A stretch of 26,901 nt of DNA from an uncultured Christensenellaceae bacterium. Lineage in GTDB: Bacteria > Bacillota > Clostridia > Christensenellales > Borkfalkiaceae. A program made the translations under genes and the position numbers. Location: assembly GCA_910588685.1 (NCBI GenBank), contig CAJUPX010000024.1:1-26901 (forward strand), given 5' to 3'. A model generated the notes under the pieces. The model searched no databases. It was not told the DNA's origin and saw nothing but the letters and a program-made list of their open reading frames with translations. Positions 6,679 to 14,935 of this stretch are shown here, piece by piece (the first letter of the stretch is position 1; each line of letters starts with the position of its first letter).

Positions 6679-7834
6679 TATTTTCCTCTGCCGGAGTTTC
6701 AGCCGGAATTTGCTCCGCCTGTTCTGTATCTCCGTTTTCGGGCAGTTCTTCCGCAGGCTGTTGTTCGGTGCAAGCCAACTCCGCTGAAATTTCCTCCGCG
6801 CCGGGCAGCTGTTCCGCTGGCTGTTCTTCCGCAGTAATTTGTTCTGCCTGTTCAAGATTGCCGTTTTCCGGCTGTTCTTCCGACATTACAAGATCTGCGG
6901 GCTGTTCCTCTTCAACGGGCTGCTCCTCGTTGGAAACATTACCGCCTATTGTTATTGCTATATCGCTTTCAATCCGGGAGCACAGCTCCTCGGGACAGTC
7001 GAATTTTTCAATTTCGCGCAGATAATCAACAAACTGCACGGTTACGGTTTTTCCGTACAAGTCCCCGCTGAAATCTACAATATGAACTTCGAGCACGCAT
7101 TCCTCTTCGCCGAAAGTAGGTCTGCCGCCGAAGTTTAAAACCGCGTTATAGTCTTTGCCGTCCACTGTGCACACAGCCGAATACACGCCCTGTTTAACGG
7201 CAACTTTATTATCGGGATAGTGAATATTTACCGTGGGAAAACCGAGCGAGGTTCCGCGCTCGTGTCCGCCCTGTACTACTCCGCTTACAAAAAAATTCCT
7301 GCCGAGCTCTTCCGCCGCTTTTTTAACGTTGCCATCGGCTAAAAGGCGTTTAATTACGCTGGTGCCCACCTTTTCGTCTTCTAAAAGCACTTCCTTTACA
7401 GGCATATACCAAACGCCGCTGTCGTCGTCCTCCGCGTATTTTTTAAGCGTTGACGACTTGCCCTTTGCGCCCGCGCCGAAGCGGAAATCTTTACCGCTCA
7501 TATAAGCTTTTATGTTGAGCTTTTCTTCGAGATTGTGCAAAAAATCGAGGGGCGGGGTCTTTTTAAACTCCTCGTCATAATCGATTTTCAATACGAATTT
7601 TACGTTAAATTCCTCGAATACGGAAAGCTTTTCCTCAAACGTATAAACCTGTTTGCCGTCGTCCTTGCCGTCGGTAAATGTCATAACGCCCAAATCAAGC
7701 CCGTTTATCTTTGCCTGTAATTTTGCTTTTTTAAGCAGCTCGGAATGACCGATATGAATGCTGTCAAAGCAGCCTAAAACAAGCAGGCACGGAAATTCGT
7801 ATTCGTCGCAGTTGTACTTTACTATCTCTAACAT
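6671..7834 (-). CDS. ribF: Bifunctional riboflavin kinase/FAD synthetase with an acidic repeat tail
   Basis: 387 residues against about 300-320 for the family. The FMN adenylyltransferase domain (about 1-170) has VLGCFDSIHIGH, the nucleotidyl transferase HxGH motif, and GTSVIKRLL. The riboflavin kinase domain (about 180-300) has GHERGTSLGFPTVNI and LREIEKFD. It makes FMN and FAD from riboflavin and ATP in the cytoplasm. From about residue 305 the protein continues as a low-complexity tail of Glu, Gln, Pro and Ala with repeats of EEQP and QAEQI type and no hydrophobic core. The tail is unusual. The start overlaps the truB stop by 7 bases, placing it in the long operon. Confidence 0.93.
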   Translation of the reverse strand: MLEIVKYNCDEYEFPCLLVLGCFDSIHIGHSELLKKAKLQAKINGLDLGVMTFTDGKDDGKQVYTFEEKLSVFEEFNVKFVLKIDYDEEFKKTPPLDFLHNLEEKLNIKAYMSGKDFRFGAGAKGKSSTLKKYAEDDDSGVWYMPVKEVLLEDEKVGTSVIKRLLADGNVKKAAEELGRNFFVSGVVQGGHERGTSLGFPTVNIHYPDNKVAVKQGVYSAVCTVDGKDYNAVLNFGGRPTFGEEECVLEVHIVDFSGDLYGKTVTVQFVDYLREIEKFDCPEELCSRIESDIAITIGGNVSNEEQPVEEEQPADLVMSEEQPENGNLEQAEQITAEEQPAEQLPGAEEISAELACTEQQPAEELPENGDTEQAEQIPAETPAEENND

Positions 7835-8670
7835 AGCTTAGTCCTTATTTTTATAATAGATTGCTCTGCCCGGGCAATTCCGTAAAACGTTTCGCCCTGA
7901 TAAATTTTATATAAACCGTCGGGCAGCCCGCATTCCGCGGGTAAACCGTTAAACAGCTTTTTCGACATAAACGCGTCGGGGTGAAACTCCGGATATGGCA
8001 GAACGCTTTCGGTGGGAATAACGTATTCAATAAAATTATCCTGCGTGAGCGCTTGCGTTTTTACCGAGTTTTCAATGGAAAACACGCCGCTTTTTGTTCT
8101 CTCCAACGCGCTCATTACTGCACAGGTGCCGAGCCTTGCCCCTATATCGCGGGCGAGCGAGCGTATGTACGTGCCGCCGCCGCACTCTATTTCAAAACCG
8201 AAACAGTCGGCGTTTTCACGTATGAGCTTTATAGAATATATTTCGACTTTCTTTTTTTCGAGTTCAAATTCCACTCCTTGCCGCGCAAGTTCGTATGCGC
8301 GTTTACCTGCAACGTTTTTTGCGCTGTACTTAGGCGGGAGCTGCATAATTCCGCCGGTAAACTCCGGCAAAACAGCCTTGATTTCCTCAGCGGAGGGTAC
8401 TCTGCCCGCACTGTATACTACCTGTCCGGTCGTATCGAGAGTGTCGCTGTCCGCGCCGAATTTAAAATCCGCAATATATGTTTTTTTCTTTTTTAAAAAA
8501 TAATCGAAAAGCCGCGCCGCATTGCCGAGCGCCACAGGCAAAACTCCCGACGCCATAGGATCGAGCGTGCCCATATGCCCGCACGGCGTTTTTGACAGCC
8601 GTTTTATAACCGCTACTTCTTTTGCGGACGACGCGCCCGCCGATTTGTTGATATTGATAAAACCCGTCAT
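7828..8670 (-). CDS. truB: tRNA pseudouridine(55) synthase
   Basis: 280 residues. It has GHMGTLDPMASGVLP with the catalytic Asp at about residue 38 and KTYIADFKFGADSDTLD. LPPKYSAKNVAGKRAYELAR and GGGTYIRSLARDIG, both typical TruB motifs, follow. It converts U55 of the T-loop of tRNAs to pseudouridine and acts as a tRNA folding chaperone. It begins inside the nrnA stop codon (ATGA overlap). The order rbfA-nrnA-truB-ribF is standard for Bacillota. Confidence 0.96.
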   Translation of the reverse strand: MTGFININKSAGASSAKEVAVIKRLSKTPCGHMGTLDPMASGVLPVALGNAARLFDYFLKKKKTYIADFKFGADSDTLDTTGQVVYSAGRVPSAEEIKAVLPEFTGGIMQLPPKYSAKNVAGKRAYELARQGVEFELEKKKVEIYSIKLIRENADCFGFEIECGGGTYIRSLARDIGARLGTCAVMSALERTKSGVFSIENSVKTQALTQDNFIEYVIPTESVLPYPEFHPDAFMSKKLFNGLPAECGLPDGLYKIYQGETFYGIARAEQSIIKIRTKLC

Positions 8671-9623
8671 AAATTCTGGAATACGGCGTACGTGAGTTTT
8701 TCTATGACTTCTTCTATGCTGCCGAACACCATACAGCCGCTTGCGAGTATGTGCCCGCCGCCGCCGAACACCGACGCAACGGCGTTTACGTTTGCCGATT
8801 TGCTCCTCAGCGACGCCTTGTACTGGTTGTTTTTAAACTCCATCAGCGATATAGATACTTCCACTCCGTCGATTGTAAGCGGAAAATCCACAAAGCCCTC
8901 AGTCGCGCTCTTATCGGTTCCCGTCGCTTTCATATCCTCTGCCGATACAATGAGAAAAACGAGCCTGTCGTTTAACGCAAACCGCATTTTATTCATTACC
9001 CTGCCGTATAGCAGCGCGCGGTTTTTTGTCTGCGAGGAATACATTTTATAATTGATTTCGGTTATATCCGCGCCATAGCCGCGCAGATATGCCGCTGTTT
9101 CGTAGGTTTTTGCCGTTACATCCCTATGCGTGAAATTGCCGCTGTCGGTAATAAGTCCGAGCATTAAAACGTAGGCTATTTCTTCGGTCATCTGCCAGCC
9201 TGCTTTAATAAACAGCCCGGTTATTATCTCGCAGCTCGCGGGACAGTCTATAACATAATTGTATTTTGCGTAGCCTATATTTGATATATGGTGATCGATA
9301 TTTATCGTTACACCCTTAAAGTTTGAATAACGTTTCTGAAAAATGCCGAGACGGTTTATATCGGCGCAGTCAACCGAAATAAAGCAGTCGTATTCACCGT
9401 CGGGCAACTGCGTTTTCACCTCGTTTACCGCGGGAATATAGCGGAATTTTTCGGGGGGCTCGTCCTCACAGCACATACAAACCTGCCTGCCCGCGTTTTT
9501 TAGCATCAAATACACTGCAAGCCCTGCGCCGAGCGCGTCGCCGTCGGGACGGAAATGGCAAAATACCGCTATTTTTTTTGCCGAATTTATTTTTTCAATT
9601 ATGAGTTCTGCACTGTCATTCAT
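8667..9623 (-). CDS. nrnA: DHH/DHHA1 phosphoesterase, NrnA (oligoribonuclease / pAp phosphatase)
   Basis: 318 residues. The DHH domain has CHFRPDGDALGAG (motif I), FISVDCAD (II), NIDHHISN (III) and LITDSGNF (IV), all manganese ligands. The C-terminal DHHA1 domain has GGGGHILASG, which binds the substrate. NrnA degrades 2-5-mer RNA and dephosphorylates 3'-phosphoadenosine 5'-phosphate. It starts 5 bases after rbfA in the translation operon. Confidence 0.93.
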   Translation of the reverse strand: MNDSAELIIEKINSAKKIAVFCHFRPDGDALGAGLAVYLMLKNAGRQVCMCCEDEPPEKFRYIPAVNEVKTQLPDGEYDCFISVDCADINRLGIFQKRYSNFKGVTINIDHHISNIGYAKYNYVIDCPASCEIITGLFIKAGWQMTEEIAYVLMLGLITDSGNFTHRDVTAKTYETAAYLRGYGADITEINYKMYSSQTKNRALLYGRVMNKMRFALNDRLVFLIVSAEDMKATGTDKSATEGFVDFPLTIDGVEVSISLMEFKNNQYKASLRSKSANVNAVASVFGGGGHILASGCMVFGSIEEVIEKLTYAVFQNL

Positions 9624-9628
9624 TAATT

Positions 9629-9988
9629 TTAATCTTTATTTTCAATTTCAGATAAAAGCCTGTCTATTTTCGCGCCGTATTCCGCGCTGCCGTCGAGCAT
9701 AAACCTTAACTCGGGCACGGTGCGCTGCGTCATAACCTTTGCAAGCTCGCGTCGGATATACGCGGCGTTTTCTTTTAATATTTCAAAGCTGTTTTCCGCG
9801 CGCTCTTTATCAGGATCGTAAATACTGATATACACCCTAGCGCTCTTCAAGTCGGGAGCGACGTCTACTTTAGTTACGCTAATAACCACCGAGAGCGACG
9901 GAAAGTTGTTTCTCAGCCTGCCGGAAATTATTTTGGATATTTCTATCTGATATTCGCCGGCAAGCCGTTCTCCTCTTATTCCTTTCAT
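9629..9988 (-). CDS. rbfA: Ribosome-binding factor A
   Basis: 119 residues, usual length. It has the N-terminal basic helix (ERLAGEYQIEISKIIS), SVTKVDVAPDLKSARVYIS and ELRFMLDGSAEYGAKIDRLL, the KH-type fold of RbfA. It binds the 30S subunit and helps maturation of the 16S rRNA 5' end. The ATG follows the infB stop directly (TAAATG), so translation is probably coupled. Confidence 0.95.
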   Translation of the reverse strand: MKGIRGERLAGEYQIEISKIISGRLRNNFPSLSVVISVTKVDVAPDLKSARVYISIYDPDKERAENSFEILKENAAYIRRELAKVMTQRTVPELRFMLDGSAEYGAKIDRLLSEIENKD

Positions 9989-12628
9989 TTATGCGGTTAC
10001 CTCTTCAATCAGATAACATTCTATTATATCGCCTATTTTTATATCGTTGAAACCTTCTATCGCGCAGCCGCACTCAAAGCCCGCGGCAACTTCCTTAACG
10101 TCGTCCTTAAAGCGTTTAAGCTGCCTTACGCCGCCCTCGACAATAAGTATATTGTCGCGGTAAATTCTGAGCTTGCCGCCTCTGACGATTTTTCCGTCGA
10201 GCACGTAACATCCTGCAATATTGCCTGCGCCGGTAATTTTGAAAGTCTGGCGAACCTCGCACTTGCCGAGCATAACGTCGCGGTATTTGGGAGTACGCAT
10301 ACCCTTTAAGAGCAGCTCCATATCGTCGAGTAGGTCGTATATTATTCTGTAACCTCTTACGTCAACCTTGCTGCGCTCCGCAAGCGTTTTAGCCTTTGCG
10401 TCGGGGCGTACGTTAAAGCCGAGTATTACGGCGTTTGCCGATTCTGCGAGCATTACGTCGCCCTCGGTTACAGCGCCTGCGGCGTAGTGTATTACTTTAA
10501 CCGTTACTTCGTCGTTGGTGAGTTTCAACACGGACTGTCTTACAGCCTCTACCGAGCCCTGCACGTCACCCTTGATTATTACGTTGAGATATTTCATTTC
10601 GCCGTCGCCCATATTTGCAAACAGATCGTCAGAGGAAACAGAGGGAACTTTTTTGAGTAAATCCTCGCTCTGCTTTCTCTTTCTTTCCGCCTGTACCTTT
10701 TTCATAAGGTCTGCGGAAACGGCGTTTATGGTATCGCCGGAGTTGGGCACCGCGTCAAGTCCCAAAACGTTTACAGCCATTGACGGACCCGCTTCCTTAA
10801 CGGTTTTGCCGAGGTCGTCTATCATTGCTCTTACTTTACCAGAAACCATACCGGAAACGAGGTTGTCGCCCGTTCTCAGCGTGCCGTTCTGCACAAGCAC
10901 GGTGGCTACGGGACCTTTGCCCTTGTCGAGGCGGGCTTCTATAATTACGCCGCGCGCCTCTCTTGCGGGATTTGCCAAAAGCTCTTTCATTTCGGCTTTC
11001 AACAACAGTCCTTCCAAAAGGTCTTCTATACCCTCGCCCGTTTTACAGGAAATAGGATAAATCATAACGTCGCCGCCCCACTCCTCGGGAACAAGCCCGT
11101 GCTCGGTGAGCTGCTGTTTAACCCTGTCGGGATTTGCGCCGACTTTATCCATTTTGTTTACGGCGACTATAATATCTACGCCCGCGCTTTTTGCGTGGTT
11201 TATTGCTTCTACAGTCTGCGGCATTATACCGTCGTCCGCTGCGACTACGAGTATGACAATATCCGTAACCTGTGCACCTCTTGCGCGCATTGCAGTGAAC
11301 GCCTCGTGACCTGGGGTATCGATAAAGGTTATGCCCTTGCCGTCAACCTTTACGGTGTACGCGCCGATATGCTGGGTTATGCCGCCCGCCTCGCCTGACG
11401 CAACGTGCGCCGAACGGATATAGTCCAAAAGCGACGTTTTGCCGTGGTCTACGTGACCCATAACCGTTACGACGGGTGCGCGGGGAACTAAGCTTTCAAT
11501 TTCCTCCACAGTGTCCGCCTGCTGCTCGAAGAGCACTTCCTCCGCCGTTTTCTCGGGCTTATATTCAAGCTCTATTCCAAGCCCCGCGGCAATAAGCGCA
11601 GCCGTATCGTAATCGATAGACTCGTTTACCGTTTTTAAAATATTCTCCTTGAACAGACGTTTTGTAATTTCGCCTGCGGTTATGCCGAGCTTTTCGGATA
11701 AAACCTTTAAAGGTATATCGTTGGTCGTTACCACTGCGTGTTCGATTTTAATTGTCTGCGCGGTTTTCTGCTTGTCTTTTTTTACTCTTAACTTTCTGTA
11801 ACCGCTCTTGTTTTCGTCGAAATCCTCTATGCTTGCGCCCTGCTGTTTTTGAAGCGCGCGCTTGGATAAAGGCGCGTGAGCCTTTTCGACGTACGTCTTT
11901 TCAAAACCCTTTTTCTTGTCCGCGCCGAAATTTTTGGGCTTGGTCTGCGCGGGAGGCACAGCTGCGGGAGCCGTACCGGTACCGAAACGGGGAGCGCCCG
12001 GACGGTTAAAGCCCTGCGCCGCACCGGGGCGGTTATAAGTAGCGCCGCCTGCGGGACGCGCGCCGTTCTGCGCCGTCTGACCCGGTACAAGAGGCTTGCG
12101 CGGAGGACGGTTATCCTTATTTATAAACGTTTTATTGTCGTTTCTGACAGGGCGCGTCTGGCTGTTTACGGCGGGTCTTGCGCCGTTTGCATACTGCCTG
12201 TTGCGGTTATCTGTCTGCACGCCGTTATTATAAGGCGCGGACGGTTGCGCGGGACGGGCAGACTGTACGGGAGGCTGCGGCTCCGCGGTTTGCGGCCCGG
12301 CGGTTTTTTTAGCGGCTTCGGCTGCCGCCTCGGCGGCTTTTTTGCTCTCTTCCGCTTTAAGCCTTTCCGCCCTCTCCTGTTCCGCCTGTTTTTCGGCAAG
12401 AAGAGCCTGTTCTGCGGCAACGCGCGCCGCATCCTCCGCGGCTTTCTGCGCTTCCGCCTGTTCGGCTTCGAGCTTTTTCTGCTTTATCGCGGCTTCTATA
12501 TCGTTGAGCTTTTTTAAAATTTCCGATACGGTTCTTTCCGCACCGCTGATTTTTTTACTAAGCTCGCCGACGGCTCCGTCGGTTATAAGCCTGTTGATAT
12601 TTTCGATATTCTCATACTTTCTTGCCAT
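9989..12628 (-). CDS. infB: Translation initiation factor IF-2
   Basis: 879 residues. The N-terminal region (about 1-250) starts with a long Ala/Glu/Lys coiled coil and continues as a Pro/Ala/Arg/Asn-rich linker. An IF2_N domain follows around 300-360. The GTPase domain starts near residue 390 with GHVDHGKTSLLDYIR, followed by DTPGHEAFTAMRARG and NKMDKV. Domains II, III and IV bind the fMet-tRNA (C-terminal CGCAIEGFNDIKIGDIIECY). IF-2 brings initiator tRNA to the 30S subunit and promotes subunit joining. AAGGAG lies 7 bases before the ATG. A second internal start, known in some bacteria, was not obvious. Confidence 0.97.
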   Translation of the reverse strand: MARKYENIENINRLITDGAVGELSKKISGAERTVSEILKKLNDIEAAIKQKKLEAEQAEAQKAAEDAARVAAEQALLAEKQAEQERAERLKAEESKKAAEAAAEAAKKTAGPQTAEPQPPVQSARPAQPSAPYNNGVQTDNRNRQYANGARPAVNSQTRPVRNDNKTFINKDNRPPRKPLVPGQTAQNGARPAGGATYNRPGAAQGFNRPGAPRFGTGTAPAAVPPAQTKPKNFGADKKKGFEKTYVEKAHAPLSKRALQKQQGASIEDFDENKSGYRKLRVKKDKQKTAQTIKIEHAVVTTNDIPLKVLSEKLGITAGEITKRLFKENILKTVNESIDYDTAALIAAGLGIELEYKPEKTAEEVLFEQQADTVEEIESLVPRAPVVTVMGHVDHGKTSLLDYIRSAHVASGEAGGITQHIGAYTVKVDGKGITFIDTPGHEAFTAMRARGAQVTDIVILVVAADDGIMPQTVEAINHAKSAGVDIIVAVNKMDKVGANPDRVKQQLTEHGLVPEEWGGDVMIYPISCKTGEGIEDLLEGLLLKAEMKELLANPAREARGVIIEARLDKGKGPVATVLVQNGTLRTGDNLVSGMVSGKVRAMIDDLGKTVKEAGPSMAVNVLGLDAVPNSGDTINAVSADLMKKVQAERKRKQSEDLLKKVPSVSSDDLFANMGDGEMKYLNVIIKGDVQGSVEAVRQSVLKLTNDEVTVKVIHYAAGAVTEGDVMLAESANAVILGFNVRPDAKAKTLAERSKVDVRGYRIIYDLLDDMELLLKGMRTPKYRDVMLGKCEVRQTFKITGAGNIAGCYVLDGKIVRGGKLRIYRDNILIVEGGVRQLKRFKDDVKEVAAGFECGCAIEGFNDIKIGDIIECYLIEEVTA

Positions 12629-12651
12629 AAATACTCCTTAGGTTCTGAGTT

Positions 12652-12954
12652 TTACTTATAAATTACGTTATCTCCGGGATTTTCGCAAATAGCGCGCGCT
12701 AAATTTTCGTCGAGCACCGCGGCTACTTTGCAACCCGCTCTGTTAACCGATTTTTCAAAATCCTCTTTAAAATAGATTAGCGGACAGGAAAACCGGTTTT
12801 TAAATTTCATAATCAGTTTTTTTGTGTTTTCCGACGCGTTGTAATCGGCAATCAGAAGATACACCGTTTTTTTGATGTTTTCAACCGCGCCGCTGCCGCG
12901 TATAAGCTTGCCGGCTTTAATGGCAAACCCGATATATGTTTCAGCCTTTGCCAA
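12652..12954 (-). CDS. ylxQ: L7Ae-like ribosomal protein YlxQ
   Basis: 100 residues from a TTG start at 12954. The start is decided by a strong ribosome site, GAGGAGG, 6 bases upstream, within the end of ylxR. The L7Ae/L30e/Gadd45 fold is seen in YIGFAIKAGKLIRGSG, LLIADYNASENT and VAAVLDENLARAI. YlxQ proteins bind RNA (kink-turn type); the exact target is uncertain. It overlaps ylxR by 14 bases, in the standard nusA-ylxR-ylxQ-infB order. Confidence 0.9.
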   Translation of the reverse strand: MAKAETYIGFAIKAGKLIRGSGAVENIKKTVYLLIADYNASENTKKLIMKFKNRFSCPLIYFKEDFEKSVNRAGCKVAAVLDENLARAICENPGDNVIYK

Positions 12955-13213
12955 AATATTCCTCCTCGATAGCCGTATATACTTTATCGTCTACCGCGCA
13001 CGAAAAAACTTTATTTAACAGCTTTTGTTTTTTGAGTTTTTTAATGCACTCCGGGTTATTGCAGATATACGCGCCTCTGCCCGAGGCTTTGGAGGAAAAA
13101 TCAATGAATATGTCGCTGTCCGCGGGCTTTACAATTCTCAGCATTTCCCGCTTTTCTTTGAGTTCGCGGCAGGCTATGCACATTCTGAGCGGGATTTTTT
13201 TTTGCTTTGTCAT
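12941..13213 (-). CDS. ylxR: YlxR / DUF448 RNA-binding protein (RnpM family)
   Basis: 90 residues from the ATG at 13213, one base after the nusA stop. The open frame further upstream is only the reverse side of nusA coding sequence. Family motifs: RMCIACRELKEKREMLRIV at the start and GRGAYICNNPECIKKLKK. In Bacillus subtilis the family member modulates RNase P (RnpM). The basic, small fold fits RNA binding. It lacks a clear ribosome site and probably depends on translation of nusA. Confidence 0.92.
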   Translation of the reverse strand: MTKQKKIPLRMCIACRELKEKREMLRIVKPADSDIFIDFSSKASGRGAYICNNPECIKKLKKQKLLNKVFSCAVDDKVYTAIEEEYFGKG

Positions 13214-13214
13214 A

Positions 13215-14342
13215 TTACTCGGAAAGCTCCGGAGCTTCTTCCGTCCGGCTTTCGGGCTCCGCCGTTTCCGCGGTTTCGGCATTGAGAAGTCCGAGCTTTT
13301 CCGCGTTGGACTGGCTCTTGACGTCTATTTTCCAACCCGTGAGTTTAACCGCCAGACGCGCGTTCTGTCCATCCTTGCCTATCGCAAGCGACAGCTTGTC
13401 GTCGGGAACTACCGCCATAGCCGATTTTTCGCCTTCGAGCTGGGTTACGGAAATTACTCTCGCGGGAGAAAGCGCTTTTGCTATAAATTCGAGAGGGTTC
13501 TCGCTCCAGGGGATTATATCGATTTTTTCGCCGCGGAGCTCTTCAACTATCGCGTTTACCCTCGCGCCCTTGTTGCCTATGCACGCGCCGACCGCGTCAA
13601 CGCGCTCGTCGGTGGAGTAAATTGCTATTTTTGTGCGCGCGCCGGGCTCGCGGCTGATTTCCTTAATAACCACCGTGCCCTGTTTGATTTCGGGAACTTC
13701 TTCCTCGAAAAGCTTGCGGATAAGCCCCTGCGACGCGCGGCTTACGAGCACCTGCGCTCCCTTATAACCGCTCTTTACGCGCTTTACAAACACTTTTAAC
13801 TTGTCGTTTACGTTATATTTTTCGCCGCGTACCTGGTCTGCGGGCATCATTACACCCTCAATCTGACCCTTGCCCAGCTCTACGTAAACGTTTTTGGAGT
13901 CGATTTTTCTTATAACGCCGACAATAAGCTCGCCCTCTTTATCGGAAAATTTACTGAGCGTCGCGTCCATTTCGGTTTCGCGGATTTTTTGCAGAATTAC
14001 CTGCTTTGCAGTTTGCGCGGCTATACGCGAAAAATCCTTGGGTACGAATTTTTCGGTTATTGTATCCCCTATTTTAGCGCTCTTTTTTATAGCCTGCGCG
14101 TCGCTTAAAGAAATTTCGTTTTCGCCGTCTGTAACCTCTTCAACAACCGTTCTAACGGTAAAAAACTCTATCGAGCCTTTTTCGGGATTGAGCTTGATGT
14201 CAACAGCGCCTACCGTGCCTGCGTACTGCTTTTTGCAAGCCGAAACGAGCGCGCCGGAAAGCGCGGTTATAAACGTTTCCTGAGAAATTCCTTTCTCTTT
14301 CTCCAAATCCTGCATAGCTAAGAAAAAATCTTTATTAATCAT
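13215..14342 (-). CDS. nusA: Transcription termination/antitermination factor NusA
   Basis: 375 residues, the Gram-positive length without the C-terminal acidic repeats of Proteobacteria. The N-terminal RNA polymerase-binding domain covers about 1-125, an S1 domain 130-200 (GELIVGVIRKIDSKNVYVELG), and two KH domains (DAVGACIGNKGARVNAIVEEL and AIGKDGQNARLAVKLTGW). The last 25 residues are an acidic Glu/Thr/Ala tail. It binds RNA polymerase and RNA, favouring pausing and hairpin termination. GGGAG lies just before the ATG. In its own operon a terminator-like hairpin precedes rimP (14835-14861), so feedback by NusA is conceivable. Confidence 0.96.
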   Translation of the reverse strand: MINKDFFLAMQDLEKEKGISQETFITALSGALVSACKKQYAGTVGAVDIKLNPEKGSIEFFTVRTVVEEVTDGENEISLSDAQAIKKSAKIGDTITEKFVPKDFSRIAAQTAKQVILQKIRETEMDATLSKFSDKEGELIVGVIRKIDSKNVYVELGKGQIEGVMMPADQVRGEKYNVNDKLKVFVKRVKSGYKGAQVLVSRASQGLIRKLFEEEVPEIKQGTVVIKEISREPGARTKIAIYSTDERVDAVGACIGNKGARVNAIVEELRGEKIDIIPWSENPLEFIAKALSPARVISVTQLEGEKSAMAVVPDDKLSLAIGKDGQNARLAVKLTGWKIDVKSQSNAEKLGLLNAETAETAEPESRTEEAPELSE

Positions 14343-14355
14343 TTTAAACTCCCGA

Positions 14356-14814
14356 TTAATCGAATTTTATCGCCTTGTTTATTTTGGCGATTTTATTTTT
14401 CTGAATTTTTATTATTTCGTTATTTACTGAAACCGATACGGTGTTTTCGTCAAACTCCGTAAGCGTACCCTCCAAAAGCTTTTTGCCTTTGAGCGGCGCA
14501 AAGAGTCTGACTTCCACTTCCCCGCCCAGATTTCTTTTAAAATCGCGCTCCGTTTTAAACGGACGGTCAAGCCCGGGGCTCGATACGTTGAGCGTATAAG
14601 GTTTATCGTACGTAGGGTCGAGTTCATCTATAGGCTCCATTATAGCGTTATGGAATTTTTCGCAGGAGTTTAAATCAACTCCCCCTTCGGTTTCTATATA
14701 GACAGTCAGCGCGGTCTGTTTGTCGTTCCACTCGACGTCGACTATTTCTATGCCGAGCGGAGCTGCGATATTTTCCAGAAATCCGCGGATTTCGGAAAGC
14801 GGTTTTATTTGCAT
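14356..14814 (-). CDS. rimP: Ribosome maturation factor RimP
   Basis: 152 residues, usual length. The N-terminal domain has GIEIVDVEWNDKQTALTVYIE and GGVDLNSCEKFHNAI, and the family hallmark YTLNVSSPGLDRPFK follows at about 76-90. The C-terminal SH3-like domain is the last 60 residues. RimP binds the 30S subunit during late assembly. It is the first gene after an internal promoter (14889-14917) and leader hairpin, so it heads the rimP-nusA-infB unit. GGGG lies about 6 bases before the ATG. Confidence 0.96.
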   Translation of the reverse strand: MQIKPLSEIRGFLENIAAPLGIEIVDVEWNDKQTALTVYIETEGGVDLNSCEKFHNAIMEPIDELDPTYDKPYTLNVSSPGLDRPFKTERDFKRNLGGEVEVRLFAPLKGKKLLEGTLTEFDENTVSVSVNNEIIKIQKNKIAKINKAIKFD

Positions 14815-14825
14815 TGCTTACCCCA

Positions 14826-14861
14826 TAAAAAACTATTGAGTGCTCTTGACAAGCACTCAAT
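14826..14861 (-). terminator. Terminator-like hairpin in the rimP leader (possible attenuator)
   Basis: On the - strand ATTGAGTGCT (14861-14852) pairs perfectly with AGCACTCAAT (14844-14835) around a 7-base loop and is followed by AGTTTTTTAT. It lies between the rimP promoter (start near 14882) and the rimP ATG (14814). It could end transcripts from the upstream exonuclease gene, or attenuate the rimP-nusA-infB unit, or both. Confidence 0.75.
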
Positions 14862-14888
14862 CTTAACATTGCTATTAAGGTTACCGTA

Positions 14889-14917
14889 ATTCTACCACAA
14901 AACAAAATAAATTGCAA
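14889..14917 (-). promoter_or_regulatory. Promoter of the rimP-nusA-infB unit
   Basis: On the - strand TTGCAA (14917-14912), 17 bases, TAGAAT (14894-14889). The spacer is optimal and each hexamer differs from consensus at one or two places. It sits 18 bases after the stop of the PolC-like gene. Confidence 0.65.
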
Positions 14918-14935
14918 GCCATTATCCGGAAATAT

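Noticed and set aside
6678..6855. Longer N-terminus for the endonuclease IV-like gene
   Set aside because: The extra residues are out-of-frame ribF tail sequence rich in Arg and Lys and not family-like; the ATG at 6678 gives the normal start.
11876..12517. Long + strand open frame of about 213 codons opposite infB
   Set aside because: It lies antisense to the low-complexity Ala/Pro/Arg part of IF-2, has an unnatural Arg/Gly/Phe-rich composition and no ribosome site; it is a reverse-strand shadow.
12936..13799. Long + strand open frame of 287 codons opposite nusA/ylxR
   Set aside because: The coding strand is clearly nusA and ylxR with recognised motifs; the antisense frame has no family features.
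14826..14882. T-box or ribosomal-protein leader motif before rimP
   Set aside because: The leader is only about 68 bases and lacks a T-box bulge (TGGNACC-like) or long specifier stem; only one simple hairpin with T-run is present.
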